From contig JACTVC010000001.1 in NCBI GenBank assembly GCA_018417955.1, positions 2,480,001-2,544,000 of the forward strand: 64,000 nt of DNA, in the 5' to 3' direction. The translations under genes and the position numbers were made by a program. The notes beneath the pieces were generated by a model. It did not search any database and was not told the DNA's origin. It worked only from the letters and a program-made list of their open reading frames with translations. The DNA comes from Laccaria trichodermophora (lineage: Eukaryota; Basidiomycota; Agaricomycetes; Agaricales; Hydnangiaceae). This document shows positions 9,612 through 21,475 of the stretch, one piece after another; position 1 is the stretch's first letter, and every line of letters begins with the position of its first letter.

Positions 9612-12600
9612 ATGCCGCGCTCTACCCTCTCCCTTGAATCTCTCAGCTCTCCATCCCCATCCCCCCCACCCACCGAGCCAGCTCTCGAAGCCCCACGCAA
9701 ACTTCCCATCCCACTTGACCAGCCCAACACTGGCCTCGACAGCGACTCGGAGCTGTCGGAGCTTACGGATGAAGAGCAGGACGCTACAGAGAAGCGAACC
9801 ACGACAGCCACTGCTATGCCAGACCGGGAAGACGACGAGGGTGCTGGCATCACCGGGGGTTCACGTTCCAAGTCGACGAGTCTCCGCCAGGGGAGACCTC
9901 AGCGTCTCTCCAATCGACGAGGAGGTCGGAAGAAGCGTAGCAGCATCGTCCCAGCCCCGATGTGGGGCTGGGTAGAAAACAAGACTACTACTATTGCGCA
10001 AGAGGAAGAGGAGGAAGATGTAGCTGACCCTCCGCGTGCTATGGAGGAAGAAGAAGACGAAGAAATGCGCCAAGAGGAAGAAGAAGAGTTGGAAGGTGAG
10101 GACGACGACGATGAGGAGGATGAAGACAGTGAGCGTGGCCCTCGCCGTCGTATGGGTCCCTATATGATCTCTAGGCTGCCTGGTATCAGGCGTAATCACA
10201 TTTTACCTCAGCTTCGTCGGCAGCCTTCTTCTCATGATGATGACGACGACGAGGGTGAGGATGTAGCGGATGATCCGCCTGCTGTCAACGGCACGGCTGC
10301 TGTTGATGAAGAGGACGACGAGGAATACGGATCTGGAGAAGATGATCCTCCGTATACTGCGAGAAGCACTGTTTCTCGAGGCCGGCCTCCAGGGCGTTCT
10401 GCAGGGCAATTGCGTTCTGCACGCGTTGCCTTGCCTTCAACCGAAAACACCAATAACACTGAAACAGGGAACGATAGCGAACCGGAAGAAGATGACGATG
10501 AGGACAACGCTACCACGAAGAACGACACGAAAGCTGTTGTTGATGAAGACGACGACGACGACGAAGAGGAGGTTTCCGATGCCGAACCTGTCCCAGCAGA
10601 GGATCCCGAGAGCGGGAATGAAACAGTGTCAGAGGACGAGGATGGGAAAGAGTCTACAGTCGAGAGACCGACAGCCCACATCTCATCGAGTGCTACCTCT
10701 CCGTTCAAGCTTCCGAAGCCTATTTCCCCGACTGCAACATCCCATTCCGTTGACGCCACACTACCTTTGCCCAAAGATATCATCCCAATCACTGTAGCTG
10801 CAGCAGCTTCGTCTATCATGGCTGGCTCCAGCGTTCTTGAACCTGCTTCCCCCTCTCCAAGCTCGTCTGCGTCTGTCTCGCGAGCATCATCGCGCTCCCC
10901 TTACGTTGCACCATCAGCCAAAGCTTCCGAGTGTGCTGATCCTGATGACGACAAGGAAACCACTTCTAAAACCACCAGAGGCAAGGGAAAACGCAAAGCA
11001 CCAGCATCTGACAAGGCTCAAGATAAGGCAGAGGCTGAGAGCCATCAGTCGGCCGCTGGTAACTCGAAAGCGAAAGCTAAAGACCTTCCACCACTAGACC
11101 TCGACATAGAGATGCGTGAGGGGGATCAGGACGACCTCGATCGCTCTGCGGGGGACATTGAGGTGGAAGAGCCGTCGCCTGACGATGATCTCGAAATTGA
11201 GTCGGATCTTCAACCTGCTCACAGGGCTGAGGCGCTAGATGTTTTGGCGACGATTGAACTCAAGTTTGCTTTGCTGAGAGAGCGGGTTTACGTGGAGAAG
11301 ATGGAGAATTTGGCCTGGGAAGAGGCCTTGGTGAACGATGGTATGTGTTCTGCGTAATATCTCAAGATCTCAAGACCCTTTCGTTTGACGCATTTTTTTT
11401 GCTTATTAGGCTCGCACCCTGAGCTAATACATCTACAGAAGGAGCTTAGAAAACGCAGAGATAAACGCCTCGAACTTGCGTCAAGAAAACGCACTTATGA
11501 GACCGTCAACGTTACGAAACGAAGACGCGTCGATGAGGAAGCAACTTGGAGCTGGTGGAAGGTGCGTTACGATGACTGCGTCATGGCTGTGATATTTAAC
11601 CTGCCTTGCAGGTTGCTAGAGATGAGCTACAGACCGATATGATTTCTGAGACGAATAGGAAACGCAGGCGTTTGGAGAGAGAGCGCAGAGCTGTTGAGCG
11701 ACCTCAACCTGGTGCGCTTGCACCAATTCTGCTTTTTCTCATTTATCTCACTTCAATATCTCAGTGCGCCGGATACCAAATCCACCTACAGAAACCCTCC
11801 CTCCTCCATCCCTTCGTAAAATTGTCAAGAATTTCCCCTTCAATAGTCGCCGTAAAACGGATTACCTCCACCCAGGCCCGAAACAACTCATCTACCCAGA
11901 GCTATCTACGTTGTCATCAGACCACATCGCCAACGACCTGAACTTCTTGAACCAAAATCGACGTCATTCTTACGAATCTCATCGACATTCTACTGTCAAC
12001 ATGAATGTTCAGATGGCCCCGCCCTTGCATTCGATTGAATACAACCAGCATGGCGGCGAGATCCCTGGTGGATTTGGAGGGGCGAATCGATTGCCACCAC
12101 CCCCGCAACTCGTTCAGTATCAGCACCACGGTCCTTCACCGGGAGGAAATGCACCACCTCACAGCAGCTACTCTTCCTATAATGGATCATCAGGTCGTCA
12201 CCACCCTCCATCGAATCCCCAACATAATGTCCACAATCACTCGCACAATCATAACCCATACCCTAATGATCATGAGATGGGTGGGATCGTCAACGGGCCA
12301 GCTCATCAAGGACACCAGCTTTTACCGCACCACCCTTACTTTGGTTCAGGAAGTGCAGGTGGTCCAGCTAATGTATATCCTCCCATTTCCCAGCACAATG
12401 GTCGCCGTTCAATATCGCCTGTTAACCTGATGCCCAATGGGTCTGGGAAGCAGAATGGGACTTGGATGGGGGCTGGCATGGGGATGGGAGGCTTTCATTC
12501 AGCTCCCAAGAGTGATTGGATGGACCCCCGGAGGAACGAGCTGGACGACGAGGAGCGCGCTTTGAGGGAGCGAGATAAGCGTGAGCGGGAACTACGAGAG

Positions 12601-13863
12601 CGCGACTTGCGCGATCGTGGACATAGGGAACGAGACCATAGGGATAGGGAGGCGCACGAAATGGAACTGGAGAGGCAACGTGAGCAGTATCATTTGCAGC
12701 AGCATCTTCATCGCCAGCCACCACCGTCGTCAGGGCATCCACACCTTCATCAAGGTCCTTCCCCTCCCTCGATTCCCCATCATCATCATCACCGTGCTCA
12801 CCACCATCATGTGGTGCACCACCACCATGGACAGTCACAGTCAGGGCACGCATCGTCTTCTTTGCCTTCTGGGGGTCCAATCTTGGATTATGATGACGGA
12901 CGGTCTCATTCGGGTCACAGCCACCCTGCAGAAGTTATCAATATCTCGTCATCCAAGTCAATACCATCTCACTTGAAAGGTGACGAGCATCATCCTCCTT
13001 CTGACTACAGAGATGGAAGGAGACAGCACGCACGCCATCCTTCTGGTCCGGAAGATCGTGAGCGACCGTTGGCAACCCCGTTCGTCATGGGTTCTTCCCA
13101 TCCCTCTGGTGTCCACTTGAATGGTACATCATCTCCTCGACCAACCTGGAATCCGTCTGAAGAGAATTCTTTCCGCATGTCCTCCTCGTCGTCTGCTCCA
13201 GCAGGATATCTAAGCTCTCACGACGGACCTACCCACTCACCAAGTCACCGTTACACAAATTCAACCGGTGCGCATCTTGGACGTGGTCCTCCTCCTGTCT
13301 CGTCTTCCTCCCACCTCCAAAATAGCGTTGGCTTGTCTCCACCTCGGAATAGACCTTTACCGCCTCCCAGTCCTTCAGCTTCGTCTTCGAATTATCCCAA
13401 CTCAAGCTCCCACCACTCACCTAGATACGGGCCACCACCTCCTTCCAATCGATCTCCCGTCAACCTCAAAATGCGCCCACCGTCGCCTCTTTCCTCTAAA
13501 CTTAATGCTGGCCCTCCTTCCGTATACAACCCCTCCCCCGTTGGACTAGCTGGACCAGGACGGACCTCCACCCCCACGGGTCACCACCCATCAAGTGGAT
13601 CCCACATTTTATCGGATTTGAAAAATGGAACTACGCCCCCTTATCCTATTACCAGTCGGACTGCATCTCCGCTGACTGCATTCCCGCCAACATCATCCCA
13701 TCCCAATATAGCGACTGTGTTGTCCGGAAGACCACTGACGAATGGTGCCGATCGGGATCGGGAAAGAGAGAGGGATCGCGATCGACATATTTCTCCGAGG
13801 GTCGGTATGTTGCCTCCTCCGCCCTCGAAATTAAGTGTTCCTCAGCTGGTTGATGGTCATTGA
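9612..13863 (+). CDS. Sds3/Dep1-like subunit of an Rpd3-type histone deacetylase complex, with very long tails
   Basis: Exons 9612..11340, 11410..11561, 11612..11711, 11765..13863; 1359 residues. The N-terminal 540 residues are low complexity: Ser/Pro-rich, then acidic runs of Glu/Asp (about 10000-10600). The conserved core (about residues 545-670) has ELKFALLRERVYVEKM, HPELIHLQKELRKRRDKRL and RDELQTDMISETNRKRRRL, matching the Sds3-like family (yeast Sds3 and Dep1), scaffolds of the Sin3/Rpd3 deacetylase. A segment rich in Pro and basic residues (RRIPNPPTE...PGPKQLIYPELS) follows. The last 600 or so residues are His/Pro/Ser-rich with a charged ER/RD stretch (REREL, RDRGHRERDHRDR). The yeast proteins are far shorter (a few hundred residues). 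All introns are 50-70 bases. ATG 9612 was chosen over an in-frame ATG at 9501 because the upstream part does not look coding. Confidence 0.85.
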
Positions 13864-15930
13864 TACCGACTGCCTCCGTCCGAAGACTCTCAAGACGTAA
13901 TTTCTTCGGCTGATGGGTTTCGTTGATGGTACTTCGACTATTCTCTCGGCTTTTTCTTGTGACTTTACCTCACCTAGTTTTTTACTATCCTTTCATCATC
14001 CTATTTACACCACCTGCTTCTCATTTACCTGTCTGGGCGGGTTTTTATTTTTTTTTCGACGTTACATACTTTATTCATACATAGGTTCATCCAGCAGAAC
14101 ATGTTAGTGTAATATGGTGTATGCAATCAACATACCAAATGGAAGGAAGCTCCACTCCGACTTGTGCCACTCTTTTGGTTGCGATGACTATAAATTACAA
14201 GGAATCATTCACTACTCAGGCCTGAGATTGAGTTGATTTAGACGTAGTAGGGTCGCTTGGGGTCGCGTCCGCGCTAGTCGCCGCCGGTGGACTGTCGCTA
14301 TTAATAACCTACGTACGCCAAAATCAGAGCGCAAATCCAAATCGTCAGCATCTTTTATTATATAAAATAAATCTGCACCCCACATCTCAATGAACCCACG
14401 CTGACCAATGATCGCTTAGGAATGCTTGGTGTGGAGGCGCTTGGGACGGCGTCGCGACGCGCCTCCAAATGGGAACCAGAATATTGCGCGAGTCACAGAG
14501 GTCTGCCATCCTGATGAGAAGAAATTTCTTGGAGCCCTGTCACTTCCAAGCGCTTGACGAAATAATTCAATGGGCGGCTACTTCTTTGGACGGATCTCGA
14601 AGCGCTCCGTGGATATAGGCATATGTCCTGAGCATTGCGATCTCTCTTTTGTAGATTTCAACTCCGACTTTGAGCGCATGGACAGTCACCAGAGCCTCGA
14701 AATGTTTCTTGGAAGCGTTACGAGACGATATCGTGGTTCTTGAATAACGTGAGGTGCTTCGAGTTCGCGCGACTTTCCCTTAGTCCCCTATGATGATGGT
14801 CGATCTCACTCATATGGAACTTCCCCTGTCATTTCATTTCAGTTGACACATGTTCAGAACCTGTTGAGAACCTCCATCTTCTCGCCAGATTTGAAGATGA
14901 AGGATCTGAACAAGGTTGAAGGACGCAATTCTATATGATCGGCTGACGGTCCGAGTCGAGGTCAGATTGGGTAGGTTTTTTTTCTTTTGCGCAAACGGTT
15001 CCGGGTGTGTTGATAAGGCTTTGATAATCTCTTTATTTTTAATTCTTGACGTCACTGGGAGAGGAAAAGTGGTAAGGCTTAAGGGGCGCCAAGAAAAGGT
15101 CGAGTAAACTGGTCGCGACTCGCGGCGGCTGGCGGGCATGAAATCAGGAAGACCAATAGATGTTTGCCTTGTCTTCAACATAGATTAGCGTCATCGGTGG
15201 ACATACCGTACCTGAAGGGTGATGGTGAGGGGTTTATGACTGCACAACAAATGGGACATACGCACAGGGTCACAGCCTTTCAAGTTTCTAGTAATAACCA
15301 CAGCACCGCTCGTCACCTAAAAAAAACTTTATTTTCCTTCAAAGGCGTTCATTTTAGATTTTGAAATTGACGCGATCAGTCATTGTCAGCTTCATAACGC
15401 GCGGTGGTTAAATTGACTCGCGGCAAAGAGCGAGATATGTCAATTGAAGAAGACAATTAAAGATGATCAGAAAAATAGAAAACTATGACATCTCTTGTGA
15501 CATAGGGATGGTAGCGTGGTGTAAAGTTGTGATTAGAGGCGCTCTCAGCGATGGTCCTTCCAAGGATAACTACTAAGGCGACATCATGGCGATAATTTTT
15601 TTGGACTGCGGATGTGTAAAATTGTAAACGATCACTCAACGATCACTTTGACATTAAGAATTAGAAACCCGTGTGGTCGGAGACCGCTCTGGCGGGATCA
15701 TGCCGAAACGGGGAATTGACGATCCTGACGCGTCGCCAGAATTGGTTCAGTCAGGGTTCGGTCAGGGTCCAACTCCCCAGTGCACCTTACCAACCCTTCG
15801 TTTTCTTTATTCCGCCTATTCAGTCTATTTCGCGCTCGACAAATACCCGTTGTAAGTTTATTTTGTTTCCACCTCCCGCTCCCCCCGACCTTCATTTCAA
15901 TCCTGTCCAATCCTTGCACTCATCATTGAC
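13864..15930. other. Long intergenic region, mostly without recognisable genes
   Basis: Two kilobases between the Sds3-like gene and the Zn2Cys6 factor. It contains the 3' flank of the former and probably a long 5' leader of the latter. A short coding-like stretch on the minus strand (14417-14800) is listed separately. I see no tRNA or repeat here. Confidence 0.5.
14417..14800 (-). other. Coding-like fragments, unresolved small gene or relict
   Basis: On the minus strand one frame reads ...SRNASKKHFEALVTVHALKV... and ends at TGA near 14571. A second frame reads RNFFSSGWQTSVTRAIFWF and ends RRRPKRLHTKHS with TAA near 14417. Their composition looks protein-like, but I could not join them with sound splice sites and no family is recognised. 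It may be a small intron-containing gene or a decayed one. Confidence 0.25.
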
Positions 15931-18900
15931 ATGACCTTTTCAACGCCTTCAGCACCGCCGTATTTCTTAACGAATCCTAGCTTTTCCTACCATCATCAGG
16001 TTCCAATAAAGACAGAAGCAGAGGCTTCTCCCGATTTGTCTCCGACACCAGCTGCTGAATCTTTGCAACACTATCAGTTTAAATTTCACCCTTCGACGTT
16101 GTCGTCGCACGCCCAGCTTCCTCCATCCCGGAATCCCTCCGAGCCGCCACCCTGTCTCCCACCGACCCTTTTTCGTTTCGGGTCATCTGGGAGTTCTTAT
16201 AGTCTACCGGCTGCACAACTGTGGCCACCAACAAGCTCTTCCCAACATCATCTGCTACAAACCCATCAAACCCACAACGACGACCTCATCGGCAACACCT
16301 CGAGCCAATCAGTGGATTATATCCAGCCGGCAATGTCATATAGCGACGAGTACGACAACGTTTCTGACCTCGCGGACGCTTCGTTAGAGCATTCGGGACT
16401 AGGATCGTATGGGGGGTCGGGATCAACCTCCCAAGAGAGGACTATCAGGCGTCGAAGTAGCAAAGGTGCGTCGCTGAATTACAGTGCCCGCGAACCTCTT
16501 TCACCGATTTAATGATTGCGCCAGCGTGCGACCAGTGTCGCAAGTCCAAGTGTAAATGTGAAAGGTCCAACCCCAACGAACCTTGTAAGAGTTGTGTAAT
16601 GCTTGGAACACGTAAGTCTCATACCAGTCGGAACCTCTTTCTGGGTTGCCCCTTGACACATCTTTCTTGTGGATCAAACAAATTTTTGTTAATGTGTTTC
16701 GTTTGTAGGGTGTACCTTCTTGGGACCCTCTCGGAAGCGCGGCCCGCCCAAGGGTTACATTGACGCAATAGAAGCACGCCTTCACCAAACCGAGGCGTTG
16801 TTAGGAATTATGCTAGCGACATCTGATCCACGCGCTCGATCCTTGCTTCAGGACATTGCAAAGGTATGTACATAATTTTTTTGTGATGGGTTTCGTGCGT
16901 ACCGGCCTACCCTGGCCGCTTTCGGGAACCCGTAGAGTTAGAGGCCTGTGTTTTAGAGTTTACTGACCCCATCTTTTCTCAGGACCCCTTGGCCAAGGAA
17001 ATTATTACGCGCGTCGATAACTCCCCATACGGCGTCAAAGGTCGGAAGCGCAGTAACTCGGGGAAGGATCCTTCAAAATCTCGGCCTAGCCATGTTGCAT
17101 CCAATTCAGAGTCACCGAGCCAGAGGCATTTCAAAAACGATGACGGCCAGTTAGAGTTAGCGTCGATGCAGTAAGGCCACCATTCACGTCGCTGATTTTT
17201 AAAATTTATTTATTATGCCGTATGCAGCCCCTCAAACGAATGGCAAGATAGTGTGTCTTCTATGTTAAACGAGGCACCTTCATCACGTCGGAACGCTCCT
17301 TTGGAAATTGTTACTTCTACTCTGACACCTACAACAAACGCATCAGCCTCCTTTCCGACGACCGCCAACACGTTGGGAAACCCGTCCATAAATTCGTATA
17401 GTCCTGCATCTGCGGCAACGCCCAGCGACGACAATCGTTCTCCTGGGAGGCGCCAGAGACGCAGAATTGGAGACGATGAGTATTCACCATACACCGGTTT
17501 GAATTCGTCTGTGTCATCCGTGTCCTTGCATCAGGGTTTTCTCTCAGCGAAGCGTGTTGGACGGCCATACTTGCGTCCAGGGTCCCGCACGAATGCTTCT
17601 TTTGATCCTGACTCGGCGAGCATTAGGGAGAGGCGAAGTTCTAGCGTTGATAGCCTCAGCTCCCCAAGCGAAGATGACCTTGCTGGAGCGGTTGGTCAGC
17701 TAAGCTTGAATGAGGACGAGCAGCTGAGATATCACGGTAAAGTGAGCGGTTTGCACCTCCTGGGCAATCAAGAGAGGATGGACAGGAGAAACGAAGGTGG
17801 AATTTGGTTTGTTCGTCTCGTGTTGCCTCGCATTGATTGCTTATTCTAGTATACAGGCGGTTTCCCAAAGCTCGAATTTGGCCCCCACTTCCATCGGGCT
17901 CAAGGGCTGACCAAGTTGAAGGTGATTTCGCTTCGGAATTACCTAGTATTGAGGTCCAAGAGCATCTACTGGAACTCTACTTCAACTACGTACACCCATC
18001 ATTTCCAATTGTTCACAAGCGTACATTCTTTGACGCATACCGAGCTAGGTAAGCTAACTTTGCCGCATGCGCGTAACCACACCGCTAATTTACCTCGTAG
18101 TGACCATCCAGTTAATTCGCCTGGAAACGAAGCGGGGTTGTCCCCATTTAACCGCCAACGCCGACCTGTCCCCAGTCTCCTTCTCCTCGCAATGTTCGCA
18201 CTTGCCGCCCGCTATGACGAGACTACCACGCCACTGCCATCGGACTCGACTCTGATGTGGGTGGCGGGGGATGACTACTTAGACCAAGCCAAAACCATCC
18301 TGAATGGCACCTACACCAGTTCACGAGCATCGACATGTCAAGCTCTCTTGCTGATGGGGTATCGGGAGATTGGAATAGGCGCGATGGCTCAGGCATGGAC
18401 TTACATCGGCATGGCCATACGTATGGCGCAAGACCTTGGAATGCATCGGAGTGCTGATGGATGGACAAGAGCGGACCTCGGTGGCCGGCTATTTAGCGAG
18501 TGGGAACTCGACGAACGAAAGCGGCTATGGTATGGGTGTGTCGTCATGGATAAATATGTCTCGGCTTACATTGGTATGTTGTTTTCAACTCTGGCTGACT
18601 CGAGAAGCTGACACGATATTTATTAGGTCGGCCCTTGATGATTTTTGAGAGGGACTTCGACACTACGATGCCTAGCGAGAATGACGTTCGTTAGTTTAGC
18701 AGGCACTCTGAGTTTTTCTAATGCCATTGCTTTATACAGCCGGAAGAAGTGGAACAACTGTCGTTCCGTCCTGGTATAGCCAGTCACTACATCTCTTGTT
18801 TTAACTCATCTGCGTCTTTATGTACGTCAATTCTTTATATACCTTTTGACCGTTTTACTGACTGTCATACTTTGTAGCGGCGATCCTCGGCAGGGTTGCT

Positions 18901-20274
18901 CACGGAGTTTACGCCGTACGCCCCGTGTCAAGCCGCCATTCAGAGTCAGTTATTCTGGACGGTCTACTGAACAAGTGGTACCTTGATCTCCCAAAGCAAT
19001 TGCGCTATGACCCAGGAAAAAAGCAAGAGCAGATTCCCCTCCCTCATATCCTGACTTTGCATATGCAATACTGGTGCACCGTCATTCTACTTCATCGTCC
19101 TTTGTGAGTTTTACAGAAAATCATCTGCGAGAATAATTTTTTTAAACAGTCCTTTAGCATTCGCCAGATGTACGATGCTAAGAACAGACAGTAAGCGTTA
19201 TTGAAATTTGGTTTCGACTTCGTCTCATTTTTTCCTTCCAGCCCAGAAGAATCGGATGACATCGAGGCGTATGCTTCAGCGGCCAAGAGTTATGAACTTT
19301 GTGCGGGGGCTGCGAATCAAATTGCGGTTATAGGTATGTTTCGTATCGTTGGTGACTCCAACTACTACTAACGATCTCTGTAGTGGCCGCGTATGTGAAT
19401 GAATATCCTTTGAACTGTTGTTCCGTCTTCCTTTGTTACTATGTTTTCACCGCAAGCATCATGCACGTCACCGTCCGTGAGTCGAAGGTCTCAATGTTCG
19501 AGTGCCTCTACTGATGTATTGCGTAGTTACCTCCCATCCTTCCGATCCTCAGTCTCGTATGGGCCTTATGAAATGCATGGAAGCGCTTGAAAAAATGGAG
19601 ATTGTTTGGCCAAGTGCTGCTCGAGCTCTCGAATTGTTGCGAGGCGCCAAGTTCATCAGAGGAGACCCCGAGTTCCCCTTGGCCATTGCCACCTCTGATC
19701 GACAGAAGCGGTCAGCGGAACACCGTTTAGACGACTGCTTCGACCGAAAACATTCGTCGAGTAGCGACCATGTCAATTACCAACATCCTACCACCCGTTC
19801 ACACCTCCCCGCGCAGTACGTTGACAACGCGTATTCGAATAGCGGCTACATTGCGCCAAGCCCTGTTCCCCAGACGTCAAACTTCCAATGGCAAGGAGAA
19901 AATCTTAGTTCCTTCAATGGGTCGTTATCAACATCAGTCCTGCCCCAGCTCTACAGCACGGGTCTGGTTGATGATCGCAGCCCTACTACCTACAACACCC
20001 ACCGTGACAACACCCATGTGGAACACCCTCCCCAAAGTCAGGCGCATCGATACCCCCAGTACTGGAATGACTACTCAACTTTCTCCCAACTTGATACTTC
20101 CGCGTACGCTGAACCAGCACCGATAACCCATCAAACGGCGCCGGTAAACACCCAGATTTATATTCCGGAACAATACAGCGTTTATAGTATGTGATTTCTT
20201 CCATGTTCTCGTAATTTTCACCGCTTATTTTTGGCCCCCATCTTCTAGATAACCAACCTTTTCCGAACCAGTAA
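15931..20274 (+). CDS. Zn2Cys6 fungal transcription factor with central regulatory domain
   Basis: Fifteen exons: 15931..16465, 16525..16611, 16709..16863, 16983..17170, 17228..17806, 17857..18048, 18101..18573, 18627..18685, 18740..18821, 18878..19103, 19158..19190, 19242..19333, 19384..19476, 19527..20186, 20249..20274; 1159 residues. After a Ser/Pro-rich N-terminus, the binuclear zinc cluster spans an intron: CDQCRKSKCKC...CKSCVMLGTRC gives six cysteines with Cx2Cx6C...Cx2Cx6C spacing, followed by a basic linker (PSRKRGPPKGY). The fungal-specific regulatory domain begins near residue 510 (LLELYFNYVHPSFPIVHKRT) and includes ALLLMGYREIG and ERKRLWYGCVVMDKY. It resembles the family labelled xylanolytic activator regulators; the targets are unknown. 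A Gln/Ser/Tyr-rich tail may activate transcription. Exon 11 is only 33 bases. Confidence 0.92.
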
Positions 20275-21475
20275 TTTCTTTGAGCCCTTGGTACCCAGTC
20301 GGACTCGCGTTCATAAATTATCTAATCATTCGTTCTACCCCAAATCTTCACTATTCATTACCCTAGCTGCTACTTGTTGTATCGCATAGCTCTCTTTCAA
20401 GTTGCTACTCGTCACGTCGCATATCACAGGATCTTTCTATGAGCATATTTTTTTTTTACTATCCTGCTTTCTCTACTGTAGCGATAACAAATGATTGATC
20501 ACTTGTATATCTACATGACCCAAGATCCTTTCGGATGTTACCCCTTCCGCCAATTTTCTCAAGATTATACGTCGCTGTGGGATCTGGTGACCACATAAGG
20601 TCCACAAACTGTCCAAACGTGTTGTCAAGATGTGTTTTGAAATAGCATGAGAAAATTGTCGTTAATTGGGATGAAAGATTCGAGCCCCCTCGTGGCATGT
20701 GTTCGGAGATCTCTTCGAAGTCTGATACAAGAGAATGCCGAGAGCCAACGGAGGAAATCGTAGATAAAGACGGGTCGTCAAGACTCAAAACTGCGAAGGG
20801 TTGGCGAAGGGCGGTTCTATGATGCAAGGGGGTATGCTGTCATGTAAGTATATTCTTGGTGGAACAAGGAAAGAATGCTTCCAAGTTCCCAGGCTGTTAC
20901 ATGCGGGTTTGGCGTCCGTTGAACTCCTTGCCCAGACCCTCCGACGGGTAGACACGAGGATCAGCGGAGACGAGGTGGTAATTCCTCCTACGTAACAGCT
21001 GGTTTGACCTAGCTATCGCGTAAAATTCGGCGATGCCTAGAATCGATGAATATCGTTTAACAAAGTCCAAGAAGGAAGTTTCATCCCTGCAGATAGGGAT
21101 TTCCAGTCCATGAATTCCATAGGCTGGTTTGGAACAAAGCTGGCCATAAGGGAAATCGGGGTCATCGGTGACTCAGCCAAGCTCGTCCGTGAGGTTCTTC
21201 TTTACTAAATACCGCATGTAGACGAACCTGATACTCTGGGGCGTTTCGGATAGGTCGATGAAGTACAACGTCACTTGTATCGTATTTGGCACGTGACATT
21301 AAATTTGTTTGTACATACTATGCAGCAACTTCCGATTTCAAATTCTGCCAGCCTGACCTCCGTCATTTCCTATACAATGCAACGATGTCATTGCGGCGCA
21401 ATTCAATGCGAAACAAAATAAACAAGCGTCGACGACGCCCATTCTCCTCCTTTCTAGCACCCATCACGTACTGTT
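20275..21475. other. Interval between the zinc factor and the repeat protein
   Basis: Apart from the minus-strand relict at 20459-21298, this holds the 3' flank of the Zn2Cys6 gene and about 180 bases of promoter for the repeat protein at 21476. Confidence 0.5.
20459..21298 (-). pseudogene. Decayed or unannotated gene of unknown family
   Basis: One minus-strand frame is open over about 280 codons apart from three stops: TGA 21173-21175, TAA 20897-20899 and TGA 20840-20842. It reads protein-like throughout (TLYFIDLSETPQSIRFVYM, then DDPDFPYGQLCSKPAYGIHG, YHLVSADPRVYPSEG, and SLVSDFEEISEHMPRGG). Each stop is one C-to-T change from CGA or CAA. A GT-AG intron at 20817-20900 (84 bases) would remove two of the stops in frame; the first remains. 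No start codon is evident. I do not recognise the family. It is either a relict or a gene whose first exons I could not place. Confidence 0.45.

Noticed and set aside
10203..10819. Minus-strand open frames of up to 195 codons rich in Ser
   Set aside because: They are the antisense of Glu/Asp (GAN) runs in the Sds3-like gene; GAN codons read TCN or GTC on the other strand and avoid stops.
12779..12860. CAT/CAC microsatellite as a non-coding repeat
   Set aside because: It is in frame and encodes the polyhistidine part of the Sds3-like protein.
15660..15790. tRNA-like GGTTC stretches upstream of the zinc-cluster gene
   Set aside because: No cloverleaf can be folded and there is no proper A box.
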